This document shows positions 1 through 6,676 of a DNA stretch of 7,406 nucleotides, piece by piece. Every line of letters begins with the position of its first letter. The first letter of the stretch is position 1. This DNA is from an uncultured Bacteroidales bacterium (lineage in GTDB: Bacteria; Bacteroidota; Bacteroidia; Bacteroidales; UBA932). The notes below the pieces were generated by a model. That model saw only the letters and a program-made list of their open reading frames with translations, was not told the DNA's origin and made no database searches. Made by a program: the position numbers and the translations under genes. The stretch covers positions 1 through 7,406 of the forward strand of contig CAMZCW010000112.1 of assembly GCA_947305045.1 (NCBI GenBank). Direction: 5' to 3'.

Positions 1-2
1 TG

Positions 3-512
3 GAGGTGAAGTACAAGGACAAGAATGTGGACGACATCCTGAACATGAGCGTGGAGGAGGCCATCGCCTTCTTTGGCGCCCAAAAGGAGGATGCCGCCCA
101 AAGCATTGCCGCCAAGTTGCAGCCGCTGGTGGACGTGGGCCTGGGGTATATCAAGCTGGGACAGCCCTCCAGCACCCTTTCCGGCGGGGAGAGCCAGCGC
201 ATCAAACTGGCCTATTTCCTCTCGCTGGCGGAGGGAGGCCGGGAGCGCATCCTGTTCATTTTCGACGAGCCTACCACGGGCCTTCATTTTTACGATGTGG
301 AAAAGCTCCTGAAGGCGTTCGACGTGCTTATCGGCAAGGGGCATACGGTGATTGTGGTGGAGCATAACCTGGATGTAATCCGCAGCGCAGACTGGGTGAT
401 TGACCTGGGACCGGACGCCGGTGACCGGGGCGGAGCAGTGGTGTTCGCCGGTACGCCGGAAGACCTGGCTGCCAGAGGAGATACATTTACTGCCAAATAC
501 TTACGCGCATGA
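3..512 (+). CDS. uvrA: UvrA, excinuclease ABC subunit A, C-terminal fragment
   Basis: This is the last ~169 codons of UvrA, the DNA-damage-sensing ATPase that loads UvrB in nucleotide excision repair in the cytoplasm. The reading frame is open to the left edge, so the first in-window GTG (position 6) is internal and most of the roughly 940-residue protein is missing. Seen in the fragment, numbering from that GTG: the ABC signature LSGGE at about residues 58-62 within a GQPSSTLSGGESQRIKLA stretch, Walker B ILFIFDEPTTGLH at 82-94, and the H-loop histidine in VVEHN at 117-121. The tail DLGPDAGDRGG is also typical of UvrA. Together these form the second half of the C-terminal ATPase domain. The UvrA zinc-binding modules would lie upstream. 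Its stop overlaps the next start (ATGA), so it is co-transcribed with, and probably translationally coupled to, a glycosyltransferase gene. Nothing suggests damage to the gene. A second UvrA-like paralogue cannot be excluded from the C-terminus alone. Confidence 0.97.
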   Translation, partial: EVKYKDKNVDDILNMSVEEAIAFFGAQKEDAAQSIAAKLQPLVDVGLGYIKLGQPSSTLSGGESQRIKLAYFLSLAEGGRERILFIFDEPTTGLHFYDVEKLLKAFDVLIGKGHTVIVVEHNLDVIRSADWVIDLGPDAGDRGGAVVFAGTPEDLAARGDTFTAKYLRA

Positions 513-1345
513 AGAGGATAGCCGCCATTACCATGGTCCGCAACGACGACTTCTACCTGCGCAAGTGGGTGGAATACTACGGCCGGGAGCTGGGACGGGA
601 GAACCTCTATATCTTCTTTGACGGCGAGGACCAGCCAATCCCTGCGTTTTGCGAGGGTACCCATACGGAAAAACTGCCTAAGATTGGCACGGATGTGGTG
701 TCCAATGACAAAGGTCGCGTGCAGGTGATGAGCCGGAAGGCGGCGGCGCTTTTTTCGGCTGGTTATCAGCTGGTTATCGGCACCGATGCGGACGAGTACA
801 TTGCCGTGGATCCCAAGCTGGACCGGTCGCTGGCGGCCTACCTGAGCGAGCAGTCCATCCGGGATAGCCTGAGCCCGCTGGGCCTGGATTTGGGGCAAAA
901 GTTGGGGGAGGAAGCGGCCATCGACCCGGAAAAACCTTTCCTCTCGCAGCGGCATTATGCTGTCCTGGGTACGCGGTACACCAAGGCTTCCATTTTGGCA
1001 GCGCCCTTGGAGTGGGGGAGCGGCTTCCATCGGGTAAAGGGCCATAACTTCCATATCGCCAAGGACTTATACTTGTTTCATGCAGGCTATTTTGACAGGG
1101 ACCGCATCCAGGCACGCTTTGCGGATACTTCCCGGCTGGAACAAGGCTGGGAGCGGCATCTGCGTAAACGGTCCCGTACGGTTCGGCAAGTGAGCGGTCT
1201 TCGTGCGCGCGCCTTCGAACCCTGGACGCGCATGGCCCGTGTGCTGCAGGCGCTGTTCCGCCCGCCCTATGCCTGGAACAAGCCCGGCATGCTGGGGCTC
1301 AAGATGGTGGTCCGTATTCCTGAACGTTTCCAAAGACTATTCTGA
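509..1345 (+). CDS. Glycosyltransferase, PF13704-like (GT2-related)
   Basis: This 278-residue predicted glycosyltransferase probably moves a sugar from a nucleotide donor to a growing surface glycan on the cytoplasmic face of the inner membrane. The N-terminus (AAITMVRNDDFYLRKWVEYY, residues 5-24) is typical of the Glyco_tranf_2_4 group, whose members begin with a 'xxRNE..l.eWl.yH' type motif. The acidic TDADEY at 92-97 stands where GT-A enzymes have the metal-binding DXD. GSGFHRVKGHNFHI at 170-183 and the following LYLFHAGYFDR match the second conserved block of the family, with its His-rich acceptor or catalytic region. There is no signal peptide and no obvious membrane segment; the C-terminal ~60 residues are strongly basic (HLRKRSR, LRARAF), which could favour membrane association. 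The ATG at 509 overlaps the uvrA stop by 4 bp, and no upstream alternative fits better. The stop overlaps the next gene's start (TGATG). Donor and acceptor cannot be inferred. The family call is from remembered motifs, not from a search. Confidence 0.85.
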   Translation: MKRIAAITMVRNDDFYLRKWVEYYGRELGRENLYIFFDGEDQPIPAFCEGTHTEKLPKIGTDVVSNDKGRVQVMSRKAAALFSAGYQLVIGTDADEYIAVDPKLDRSLAAYLSEQSIRDSLSPLGLDLGQKLGEEAAIDPEKPFLSQRHYAVLGTRYTKASILAAPLEWGSGFHRVKGHNFHIAKDLYLFHAGYFDRDRIQARFADTSRLEQGWERHLRKRSRTVRQVSGLRARAFEPWTRMARVLQALFRPPYAWNKPGMLGLKMVVRIPERFQRLF

Positions 1346-2262
1346 TGCAGCCCCTTGTTTCCGTCATCGTCCCTGTTTATGGCGTAGAGGCATATATCGC
1401 CCGCTGCGCCCGGAGCCTGTTTGCCCAAACCTATCCGGCGGTGGAATTCATTTTTGTGGACGACGGCTCCCCGGACCGCTCGGTGGCGGTGCTGAAGGAG
1501 GTATTGGCGGAATTCCCGGCGGTGACATCACGTGTGCAAATTCTCTCCAAGCCCAACGAAGGGCAGTCCCTGGCCCGGAAAACGGGCCTGGAAGCGGCAA
1601 CAGGGGAGTACGTGCTCATGGTGGACTCCGACGATTGGCTGGAGACCTGCGCCATTGAGAAACTGGTGGCTTATGCACAGGCTACGCAGGCCGACGTCGT
1701 GGTGTTCGATTTCTGGAAGGAGTACGCCAGGCGCAGCAAACTGGATAGCGAGAAAGCCAGTTCCATTGCCGATACCGGCCTTTTCCGCCGGCGCCTGTAC
1801 AATGACGGCGCGTATGGTTACGTATGGAATAAATTCTGGCGCAGAAGCCTCTGTGAGGGCCTTTTCTATCCGGTCTATTCCATGCACGAAGACCTGGTGT
1901 TCTGCACGCAGGCGCTCTATAGGGCCCGGAAGGTGGTTCAACTCAAGGAAGGCATATATCATTACGACCGCACCAACCGGGGCAGTGCCACACGGGTAAA
2001 AAAAGCTGTACGCCGTTCCCGCAGCGCCCGCAACATGATGGACTTCTACTGCGCTTTTGCCGGGCAGGCCGATTCCCCTGTAACGGGGCTGGAGAACGAG
2101 CTGTTTCTTCGCGCTGCCTGGGTGGGATATTCAATGGACCGCAGCCTGTTCACCGACTATCCTTTCCTGAAGGGAAAGGCCCGGAAACTGCCCCTGATGC
2201 CACGTCGTCGCGTTTTGCTCATACAACAACTTATCCTTAAACTATGGCTGGCTCTGAAGTAA
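1345..2262 (+). CDS. Family 2 glycosyltransferase (first of tandem pair)
   Basis: This 305-residue GT-A fold inverting glycosyltransferase is of the type that builds exopolysaccharide, capsule or O-antigen. Seen: the nucleotide-binding N-terminus SVIVPVYGVEAYI at about residues 6-18, FVDDGSPD at 37-44, KPNEGQSLARKTGLEAATGEY at 69-89, and the metal-binding VDSDDW at 93-98. MHED at 180-183 supplies the probable catalytic base, followed by the GIYHYDR segment at 203-209. Length and motif order are normal for soluble or peripheral GT2 enzymes (about 300-330 residues). No transmembrane helix is evident, though the tail is basic then hydrophobic (PRRRVLLIQQLILKLWLALK), which could anchor it to the membrane. 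The start overlaps the preceding stop by one base (TGATG) and the 3' end overlaps the next gene by 19 bp, indicating a tightly packed operon with translational coupling. It is clearly paralogous to the next gene. The substrate is unknown. Confidence 0.95.
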   Translation: MQPLVSVIVPVYGVEAYIARCARSLFAQTYPAVEFIFVDDGSPDRSVAVLKEVLAEFPAVTSRVQILSKPNEGQSLARKTGLEAATGEYVLMVDSDDWLETCAIEKLVAYAQATQADVVVFDFWKEYARRSKLDSEKASSIADTGLFRRRLYNDGAYGYVWNKFWRRSLCEGLFYPVYSMHEDLVFCTQALYRARKVVQLKEGIYHYDRTNRGSATRVKKAVRRSRSARNMMDFYCAFAGQADSPVTGLENELFLRAAWVGYSMDRSLFTDYPFLKGKARKLPLMPRRRVLLIQQLILKLWLALK

Positions 2263-3167
2263 AAGTATCGGTGATTGTTCCGTTTTACGGGGTGGAGAAA
2301 TATATCGGCGCCTGTGCGGAATCCCTCATGCAGCAGACGGCGTGGCCGCTGTGCGAATTCATCTTTGTGGACGATGGCTGCAGGGATGGCTCCCTGGCCG
2401 TGTTGCAGGAGGTCCTGTCCCGCTACCCGGACCGCCGGGTGCAACTTGTCCGGAAGGAGAATGACGGACTGCCCCAGGCTCGCCTGACGGGCCTCAAACA
2501 GGCTTCCGGGACCTTTGTGCTGCATGTGGACTCCGACGACTGGCTGGAAAAAGACATGGTGGAGAAGCTCCTCTCCGCCGTTCAGGAGGCAGGTGCCGAT
2601 ATGGCCTACTGCTATGTTGCCAATGAATACAGGAACGGCCGGCATCGGGTTAGCTGGGATAGGAATTATACCACCTGCCGGGACTATGCCTATGCCATGT
2701 TGCATTTCCATGCGCATGGGTACCTGTGCAACAAACTCATCCGCCGGAGCCTGTTCCGGCAGGATGTATTTTATCCCACGATTGGCATGCACGAGGACAT
2801 GGTGCTGCTGGGGCAGATACTCTATTATGGCGGTGCCTGCGTGCGGGTGCGTGAGCCTCTGTATCACTACAGGCGCGACAGCGAATCGTCCATTTCGGGG
2901 GAGATGAAAGCCAGTCGTGATGCCCGGTCGGCCCGGAATTTCCTTCAGTTGATTGCCTTTTGGAGAGGACGCGACCACAATCCCCTCCAGGCCTCGCTGC
3001 CTTATCTCTATGCCTATTGCGGTTGGAAAGCCCTGCGCTACGATGCCTCACTCCTGCGGGATTTCCCTTTCCTGAAGGAGGAAGTACTGAACCTGAAATG
3101 TTCTACACTCAGGATTAAGTATCAGTATAGGTTAATGCGAGTAAAGCATTGGCTAAAAAGTATTTAG
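2244..3167 (+). CDS. Family 2 glycosyltransferase (second of tandem pair)
   Basis: This 307-residue GT2 glycosyltransferase is the sister of the preceding gene. Motifs appear in the same order: SVIVPFYGVEKYIGACAESL at about residues 9-28, FVDDGCRD at 41-48, ENDGLPQARLTGLKQASG at 72-89, VDSDDW at 95-100, MHED at 182-185, and LYHYRRD at 206-212. The near-universal VDDGS is VDDGC here, so a cysteine replaces the serine next to the donor-binding aspartates; this is compatible with activity. The two proteins also share an unusual tail (DYPFLKG.. in one, DFPFLKEE.. in the other, then a basic region ending in WL), pointing to a local duplication followed by divergence, with two different linkages likely. 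ATG 2244 is the only start that preserves the N-terminal beta strand, so the 19-bp overlap with the upstream gene is probably real. It ends in a convergent overlap with the minus-strand GT4 gene. The substrate is unknown. Confidence 0.95.
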   Translation: MAGSEVKVSVIVPFYGVEKYIGACAESLMQQTAWPLCEFIFVDDGCRDGSLAVLQEVLSRYPDRRVQLVRKENDGLPQARLTGLKQASGTFVLHVDSDDWLEKDMVEKLLSAVQEAGADMAYCYVANEYRNGRHRVSWDRNYTTCRDYAYAMLHFHAHGYLCNKLIRRSLFRQDVFYPTIGMHEDMVLLGQILYYGGACVRVREPLYHYRRDSESSISGEMKASRDARSARNFLQLIAFWRGRDHNPLQASLPYLYAYCGWKALRYDASLLRDFPFLKEEVLNLKCSTLRIKYQYRLMRVKHWLKSI

Positions 3168-3171
3168 CCAA
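3149..3171. terminator. Inverted repeat over two convergent stop codons
   Basis: TTGGCTAAA (3149-3157) and TTTAGCCAA (3163-3171) form a perfect 9-bp stem with a 5-base loop. The plus-strand TAG stop (3165-3167) and the minus-strand TAA stop (3164-3166) both lie in the right arm. A shared bidirectional terminator, or a structure protecting the 3' ends of both mRNAs, is plausible. However, the stem is AT-rich and no clear T-tract follows on either strand, so intrinsic termination would be weak. Confidence 0.5.
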
Positions 3172-4300
3172 GTAATTGGCGGAAGAGAGAAACCCACTGG
3201 GCGCCAATTTTTCGCGGCGACAGTTCCTCGTCCACGTAACGGATTCCCTTTTGTCGAAGCGCTTGTTTGGAGGCGTTGTCCATGCGGGCCACCTGAACAA
3301 GGGTGTGGGCAAAGGCATCTTCATCGCCCGGGGGGACAGCGAAGCCGGAGGCGTGCAGCAGTTCTGCGACGCCGGCAGAGCAGTTGAAGGCGATAGGGAT
3401 GCAACCGTGTGCCATCCCCTCCGAGAGAGACAGCCCCCATCCTTCCGTGCGGGAGACCAGGCATACGATATCGGCCTTCCTGTACCAGGGCGAAGGGTCG
3501 GTTTGCCAGCCGTCAAAGCGGTAACGCTCCAGCCTCAGCTCTTGCGCCAGGGCCTCCAGTTTGGCCCGTTCGGGACCGTCTCCCACAATCAGTAACTGAT
3601 AGTCCGTTAATTCCACCTGTGCCTTCTGCCAGATGCGAAGCAGGCGGTCCACCGCTTTGTCGTATTCCGAAAGCCTGCCGCTGTACAGGATGATTTTCTC
3701 CTTCTCCAGTGAGGGCTGCTCTACCGGATGCTCGGCATTGTGGATTACGTGCAGGCGGCTGCTGTCCGGGCCAGTCACCTGTGCCGTCTGTTCCCGGTAG
3801 CCCTCGCACAGCACTACATAGGCATCGCTGTCGGCATAGTTGCGGGCAACGCGCTCCCGGGCCATTCTAAGGGCTTTTCCGCCCTCCTGGTAGCGGCTGT
3901 GCAGGAAGGCTTTCCATAGCCAGTACCGCCACCAGTGGCGTTTTCTGCCACCCATCCGGTGGTCGATGATCGTATATTGCTCGTGGAAGGCCTCGCCGTG
4001 ATTGGCAAACAGGAGTTTTACGCCCTTTTTCCGTGCCCGCAAGGCTCCCTTGTCCATGAAGGAGCAGGAGACCACGATATCGGCCCCCACCTTCAGGGCC
4101 GTTTTCTCCAGGTCCCTGGTTTTGATGCAGCCTTTGATAAGCGAACGGATCTGCGGTGTGTCTATCCCCTCGTCGAAGGATCTGGCGGCAACGTAAATCT
4201 CGAATTCCGGCGCATACTGCCTGCAATAGCGGGCAATATCCAGCGTTACGCGGGCAACGCCGCCTCCGGGGAAACCATGGCTGAACAGGATACGGGGCAT
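3164..4300 (-). CDS. Family 4 glycosyltransferase (GT-B fold)
   Basis: This is a 378-residue retaining glycosyltransferase of the GT4 group, a cytosolic or peripheral membrane enzyme of polysaccharide or lipopolysaccharide assembly. Seen: the N-terminal Rossmann strand and glycine-rich loop MPRILFSHGFPGGGVARVT (residues 1-19), and SDAYVVLCEGY plus VIHNAE near the domain linker (158-190). The C-terminal Rossmann half carries ILYSGRL...DK with the donor-phosphate Arg209 and Lys215, VGDGPER at 239-245, and the EX7E motif E286-E294 in SRTEGWGLSLSEGMAHGC. This is a complete set for an active enzyme, and the length is typical. The frame stays open upstream to a TTG at 4339, but the ATG at 4300 is chosen because it gives the canonical N-terminus and sits about 10 bases past the expected transcription start of a good promoter (4317-4347). 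It converges on the GT2 array with a 4-bp stop overlap. It is probably part of the same glycan locus but separately regulated. Sugar specificity cannot be told. Confidence 0.94.
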   Translation of the reverse strand: MPRILFSHGFPGGGVARVTLDIARYCRQYAPEFEIYVAARSFDEGIDTPQIRSLIKGCIKTRDLEKTALKVGADIVVSCSFMDKGALRARKKGVKLLFANHGEAFHEQYTIIDHRMGGRKRHWWRYWLWKAFLHSRYQEGGKALRMARERVARNYADSDAYVVLCEGYREQTAQVTGPDSSRLHVIHNAEHPVEQPSLEKEKIILYSGRLSEYDKAVDRLLRIWQKAQVELTDYQLLIVGDGPERAKLEALAQELRLERYRFDGWQTDPSPWYRKADIVCLVSRTEGWGLSLSEGMAHGCIPIAFNCSAGVAELLHASGFAVPPGDEDAFAHTLVQVARMDNASKQALRQKGIRYVDEELSPRKIGAQWVSLFRQLLG

Positions 4301-4316
4301 ACACACTTGTTTCTTG

Positions 4317-4347
4317 CAAAGATAGCAATATTCTGCCAAAGGGAAAA
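4317..4347 (-). promoter_or_regulatory. Bacteroidota-type promoter for the GT4 gene
   Basis: Read on the minus strand, TATCTTTG (4317-4324) matches the Bacteroides -7 consensus TAnnTTTG. It is preceded by exactly 19 bases and then TTTT (4344-4347), one mismatch from the -33 TTTG. Transcription would start near 4310, leaving a very short leader before the ATG at 4300. It lies in the 53-bp gap after the upstream lipoprotein gene, so GT4 can be expressed independently of that gene. Confidence 0.65.
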
Positions 4348-4353
4348 CCGCTT

Positions 4354-5631
4354 TTACGGGTCCACAACCACCATGGCCAACGTATCCCGGTTCACCGGCG
4401 GGCCGGCTTTGAAGTACACTACGGCGGAGCCGCCTTTCTTGGTGTGCAGGGTGAGGCCGTAACCGTCCGCATCCACCGTATAGTCAAAGACTGCCTGAAC
4501 CCGCGGGTCTGTGTCGTGTGCCAGCGGGTCGATGCTCAGGGGCGTTCCGGCGGGACGCACTTCGCACCAGAGGTGGAAATCCTCGCCGCTCTTGCATTCG
4601 TTGTAGGCCGCCGGGTGCAGGATAAAGGCTTTTTCTGCAGGCTCCAGGCCACTTTTGTCCACCCGCCAGCTGTCTTCCCGGAGCCCGTCGCCTTCCGGCC
4701 GCACGGTAACCTGATAGCAGACATTCCGCTCCACGTCAAAGTTGTTCAGATTCTCGCCCAGGTAGAAACGGTAAATGAGGAAACTGTCGCTCCGGTTGTT
4801 CCAGCTGGGGGAACGGTAGTCGGCCTTGATCTCTATGTAGGAGCAAACCTCCTGGTAAAGGCTGTTCTGGAACACCTTTCCCTGGTCGGTGGTAACATTC
4901 TCCAACAGGTCCCCCTGGCAGTTCTCCAATAGGTAAAAGTGACAGATACCGCTTAGTCCCAGGCTTTCGTCTTTGTTGAGCGCATCCACTTCCCGCCAGC
5001 TTTTCACAAAGCCCTCCCGGAAGATGTGTTCCCGGGATTCCGCTTTGCTCCTTATATTGAACAGTTGAAGGGAAGAGGGACAGCCGCCCACCTGCACGCT
5101 CCGCACGGTGAAATGGACGTCAGGGTCCAGCGCCGTCCGGTCTATCCGGAGGTCCACGCGGGCCATCAGCCGCTTCAAGGGCAAGGAAAACTGACCGTCT
5201 GCGCCCACACGGACGTTATCCATGACAACCGCCATGGGAACGCCCGGCGTGAATTCGTCCGGATACGCCATGTGGTAGCGGTAAGCCTTGGCCTCCGCCA
5301 GGGTGCGGCAGGGGAGTTCGTAGCCCAGGTTGGCTGCGGCCAGGATGGTGTAGGGGACATTTTGCATCAGGCGTGTATGGTGGGTGACCACGCCGTTTTC
5401 CGTTACTAGTTGCCGGGCGGAAACATAAACTTTTTCTTCCAGTAGCCCGTAGGCATTGAAAATAAACAGGTTATAGTCTGCAATCCGGTCTTCGTCGGGG
5501 TCGTTTGCACGCGTGGGAGGATACCCCGCTGGGAACATGGAAAAACAGACAAAACAGTTGTCGGGATCCGTACGCGTGCATCCGACCGAAACGAACAATA
5601 CTGAGAGTAAAACGAGCAGATAGCTTTTCAT
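4354..5631 (-). CDS. Fimbrillin-like surface lipoprotein, DUF4906-like
   Basis: This 425-residue predicted lipoprotein resembles Bacteroidales fimbrial-subunit families (Mfa/FimB-like, DUF4906-containing). Seen: a short lipoprotein signal, residues 1-18, with hydrophobic core YLLVLLSVLFVSV and lipobox VSVGC, so Cys18 would be lipidated. A beta-rich N-terminal domain follows with ADYNLFIFNAYGLLEEKVYV (51-70) and NVPYTILAAANLGY (91-104), the layout in which fimbrillins begin with 'l.vyvFd.dG'. The core has LKRLMARVDLRID (152-164), KAES, CSYIEIKADYR (263-273), IYRFYLGENLNNFDVERN (286-303) and DSWRVDKS (320-327), which I recognise as DUF4906-type blocks. A C-terminal domain of about 95 residues looks Ig-like. 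The frame is open upstream to 5814, but that extension overlaps the preceding gene; ATG 5631 yields the signal peptide and lies 5 bp after the previous stop. Likely exported and surface-exposed, as part of or anchor for a type V pilus-like structure or adhesin. Family membership is from memory; the role is inferred. Confidence 0.75.
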   Translation of the reverse strand: MKSYLLVLLSVLFVSVGCTRTDPDNCFVCFSMFPAGYPPTRANDPDEDRIADYNLFIFNAYGLLEEKVYVSARQLVTENGVVTHHTRLMQNVPYTILAAANLGYELPCRTLAEAKAYRYHMAYPDEFTPGVPMAVVMDNVRVGADGQFSLPLKRLMARVDLRIDRTALDPDVHFTVRSVQVGGCPSSLQLFNIRSKAESREHIFREGFVKSWREVDALNKDESLGLSGICHFYLLENCQGDLLENVTTDQGKVFQNSLYQEVCSYIEIKADYRSPSWNNRSDSFLIYRFYLGENLNNFDVERNVCYQVTVRPEGDGLREDSWRVDKSGLEPAEKAFILHPAAYNECKSGEDFHLWCEVRPAGTPLSIDPLAHDTDPRVQAVFDYTVDADGYGLTLHTKKGGSAVVYFKAGPPVNRDTLAMVVVDP

Positions 5632-5636
5632 GGGGC

Positions 5637-6653
5637 TCAATAGGTGACCGTAGTGGGTTCCCGCATTTCCCAGGGAATCCGTTGGGTTTGAAGGGAAACG
5701 GCACCGCTTACGGTGGGAAAATCCGGGTCCGATGCTCCTAGCCGTGTGAGGGTGACATCCATCTCCAGACAGGTCCCCGCCACCAGCTGCGGCAGGGGGA
5801 TGGGATAATAACAAGTAAGGGTGTCATACCGGGCTTCCAGGACCAGCCGGGTCCGGCTGCCGGGATAGCAGTAAAAGGTTTGTTGTGTGAACACCGGATC
5901 CCAGCTCACCTCTCCGGGGCCCTCCTGCCACAGCATGGAGGGTTCTTTGAACGAGCGGAGGGCCATCGTATCCAGATAACCCGGGTTCACCCACGACACC
6001 GGCTCTCCGTCTCCTCCTTCCAGCGGCCTGTACTCCGAGCCTGCGTATGTCAGAAACACTTGGGTGAGGAAGAATGTTTTGCCAAAGTACGGCCTTCCCA
6101 AAAAGTCACAAGAGACGGAACGGAGCCGGATGGCCGTGAGAAGCGGATTCAGGTCCAGGACGCAGCGCCGTGAGGCGCCCGCGTCCAGTTGGGTCTGGCC
6201 AAAGAGAAGGGGAGTCCGGGCCGATTCATCCGCCAGCGAGAAAACGTGTTTTTGCAAGTTCCCCAGCGTGCGGATATCGGCCCAGCGGGCGGTCTCCCCG
6301 GCCGTTCCCGAGAGGGCAACCAGTTGTTTGGCTCCCAAGGCGCACATCCCGTACACGGGTTTTTCCCGGTCCAACTGCACAACTTGCTGATACGCATCCA
6401 GGAGCTGGCTGCCTTGGGTTTCAAAGAAAAAGAGGTCCACCGCCTCGGGCGCAGGCGTTTTGGTCCATTGTAAAGTAGTATATACAGCTGCCTTATCGAG
6501 CATACAGGCTTGTCGGGAACACGAAGAAAAAAAGGCCGGCAGCTGCATGAAGGCAGCCCATATTGCTGCAGAGGTGCAGCCAGCGGCAGCGCGCAGGTGA
6601 GATGAAAGGTAGTGAAGATAGAGTGACCGGCCTGTTTTTTTGCTTCGTGTCAT
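5637..6653 (-). CDS. Fimbrillin-like (FimA/Mfa-type) predicted lipoprotein
   Basis: This predicted secreted protein of 338 residues resembles Bacteroidales fimbrial subunits or anchors. Seen: a basic start (MTRSKK), then an Ala-rich hydrophobic stretch at about residues 28-42 ending in AFFSSC, so Cys45 is the likely lipidated residue. The first mature domain (VYTTLQWTKTPAPEAVDLFFFETQG, about 57-81) matches the 'v.f.W....p..v.lyfF...G' opening of Mfa2/FimB- and DUF5119-like proteins. The C-terminal domain has TFYCYPGSRTRLVLEARYDTLTCYYPIPLPQL (259-290) followed by LEMDVTLTRLGASDPDFP (296-313), the pattern of fimbrillin C-terminal domains ('tkLvieA..dG..yYYpv.L......y.v.ltitrpGsdDPd'). The frame runs upstream to 6857, into the nqrF end, so ATG 6653 is chosen; it follows an A-rich stretch and a promoter-like element. 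It lies 5 bp from the next lipoprotein gene, so the two are co-expressed and may form one complex. The exact role (anchor, tip or accessory) cannot be decided. Confidence 0.72.
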   Translation of the reverse strand: MTRSKKTGRSLYLHYLSSHLRAAAGCTSAAIWAAFMQLPAFFSSCSRQACMLDKAAVYTTLQWTKTPAPEAVDLFFFETQGSQLLDAYQQVVQLDREKPVYGMCALGAKQLVALSGTAGETARWADIRTLGNLQKHVFSLADESARTPLLFGQTQLDAGASRRCVLDLNPLLTAIRLRSVSCDFLGRPYFGKTFFLTQVFLTYAGSEYRPLEGGDGEPVSWVNPGYLDTMALRSFKEPSMLWQEGPGEVSWDPVFTQQTFYCYPGSRTRLVLEARYDTLTCYYPIPLPQLVAGTCLEMDVTLTRLGASDPDFPTVSGAVSLQTQRIPWEMREPTTVTY

Positions 6654-6676
6654 GGTGTCGCATTTTTTGTCACCGG

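Noticed and set aside
481..490. TACATTTA near the uvrA end as a possible promoter for the glycosyltransferases
   Set aside because: It differs from TAnnTTTG at the last base and I saw no convincing -33 box about 19 bases upstream; the tight gene overlaps make read-through from uvrA simpler.
290..1054. Long minus-strand open frame (254 codons) opposite uvrA and the first glycosyltransferase
   Set aside because: It lies antisense to two confidently identified genes, its protein shows no recognisable motif, and its length is explained by GC-rich codon use on the coding strand.
3176..3595. Plus-strand open frame opposite the 3' part of the GT4 gene
   Set aside because: It is antisense to conserved GT4 motifs (EX7E, VGDGPER), has no recognisable domain and no promoter.
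5632..5814. In-frame 61-residue N-terminal extension of the DUF4906-like lipoprotein
   Set aside because: It overlaps the upstream lipoprotein gene in another frame, reads as low-complexity non-protein sequence, and would bury the clear lipoprotein signal peptide that begins at 5631.
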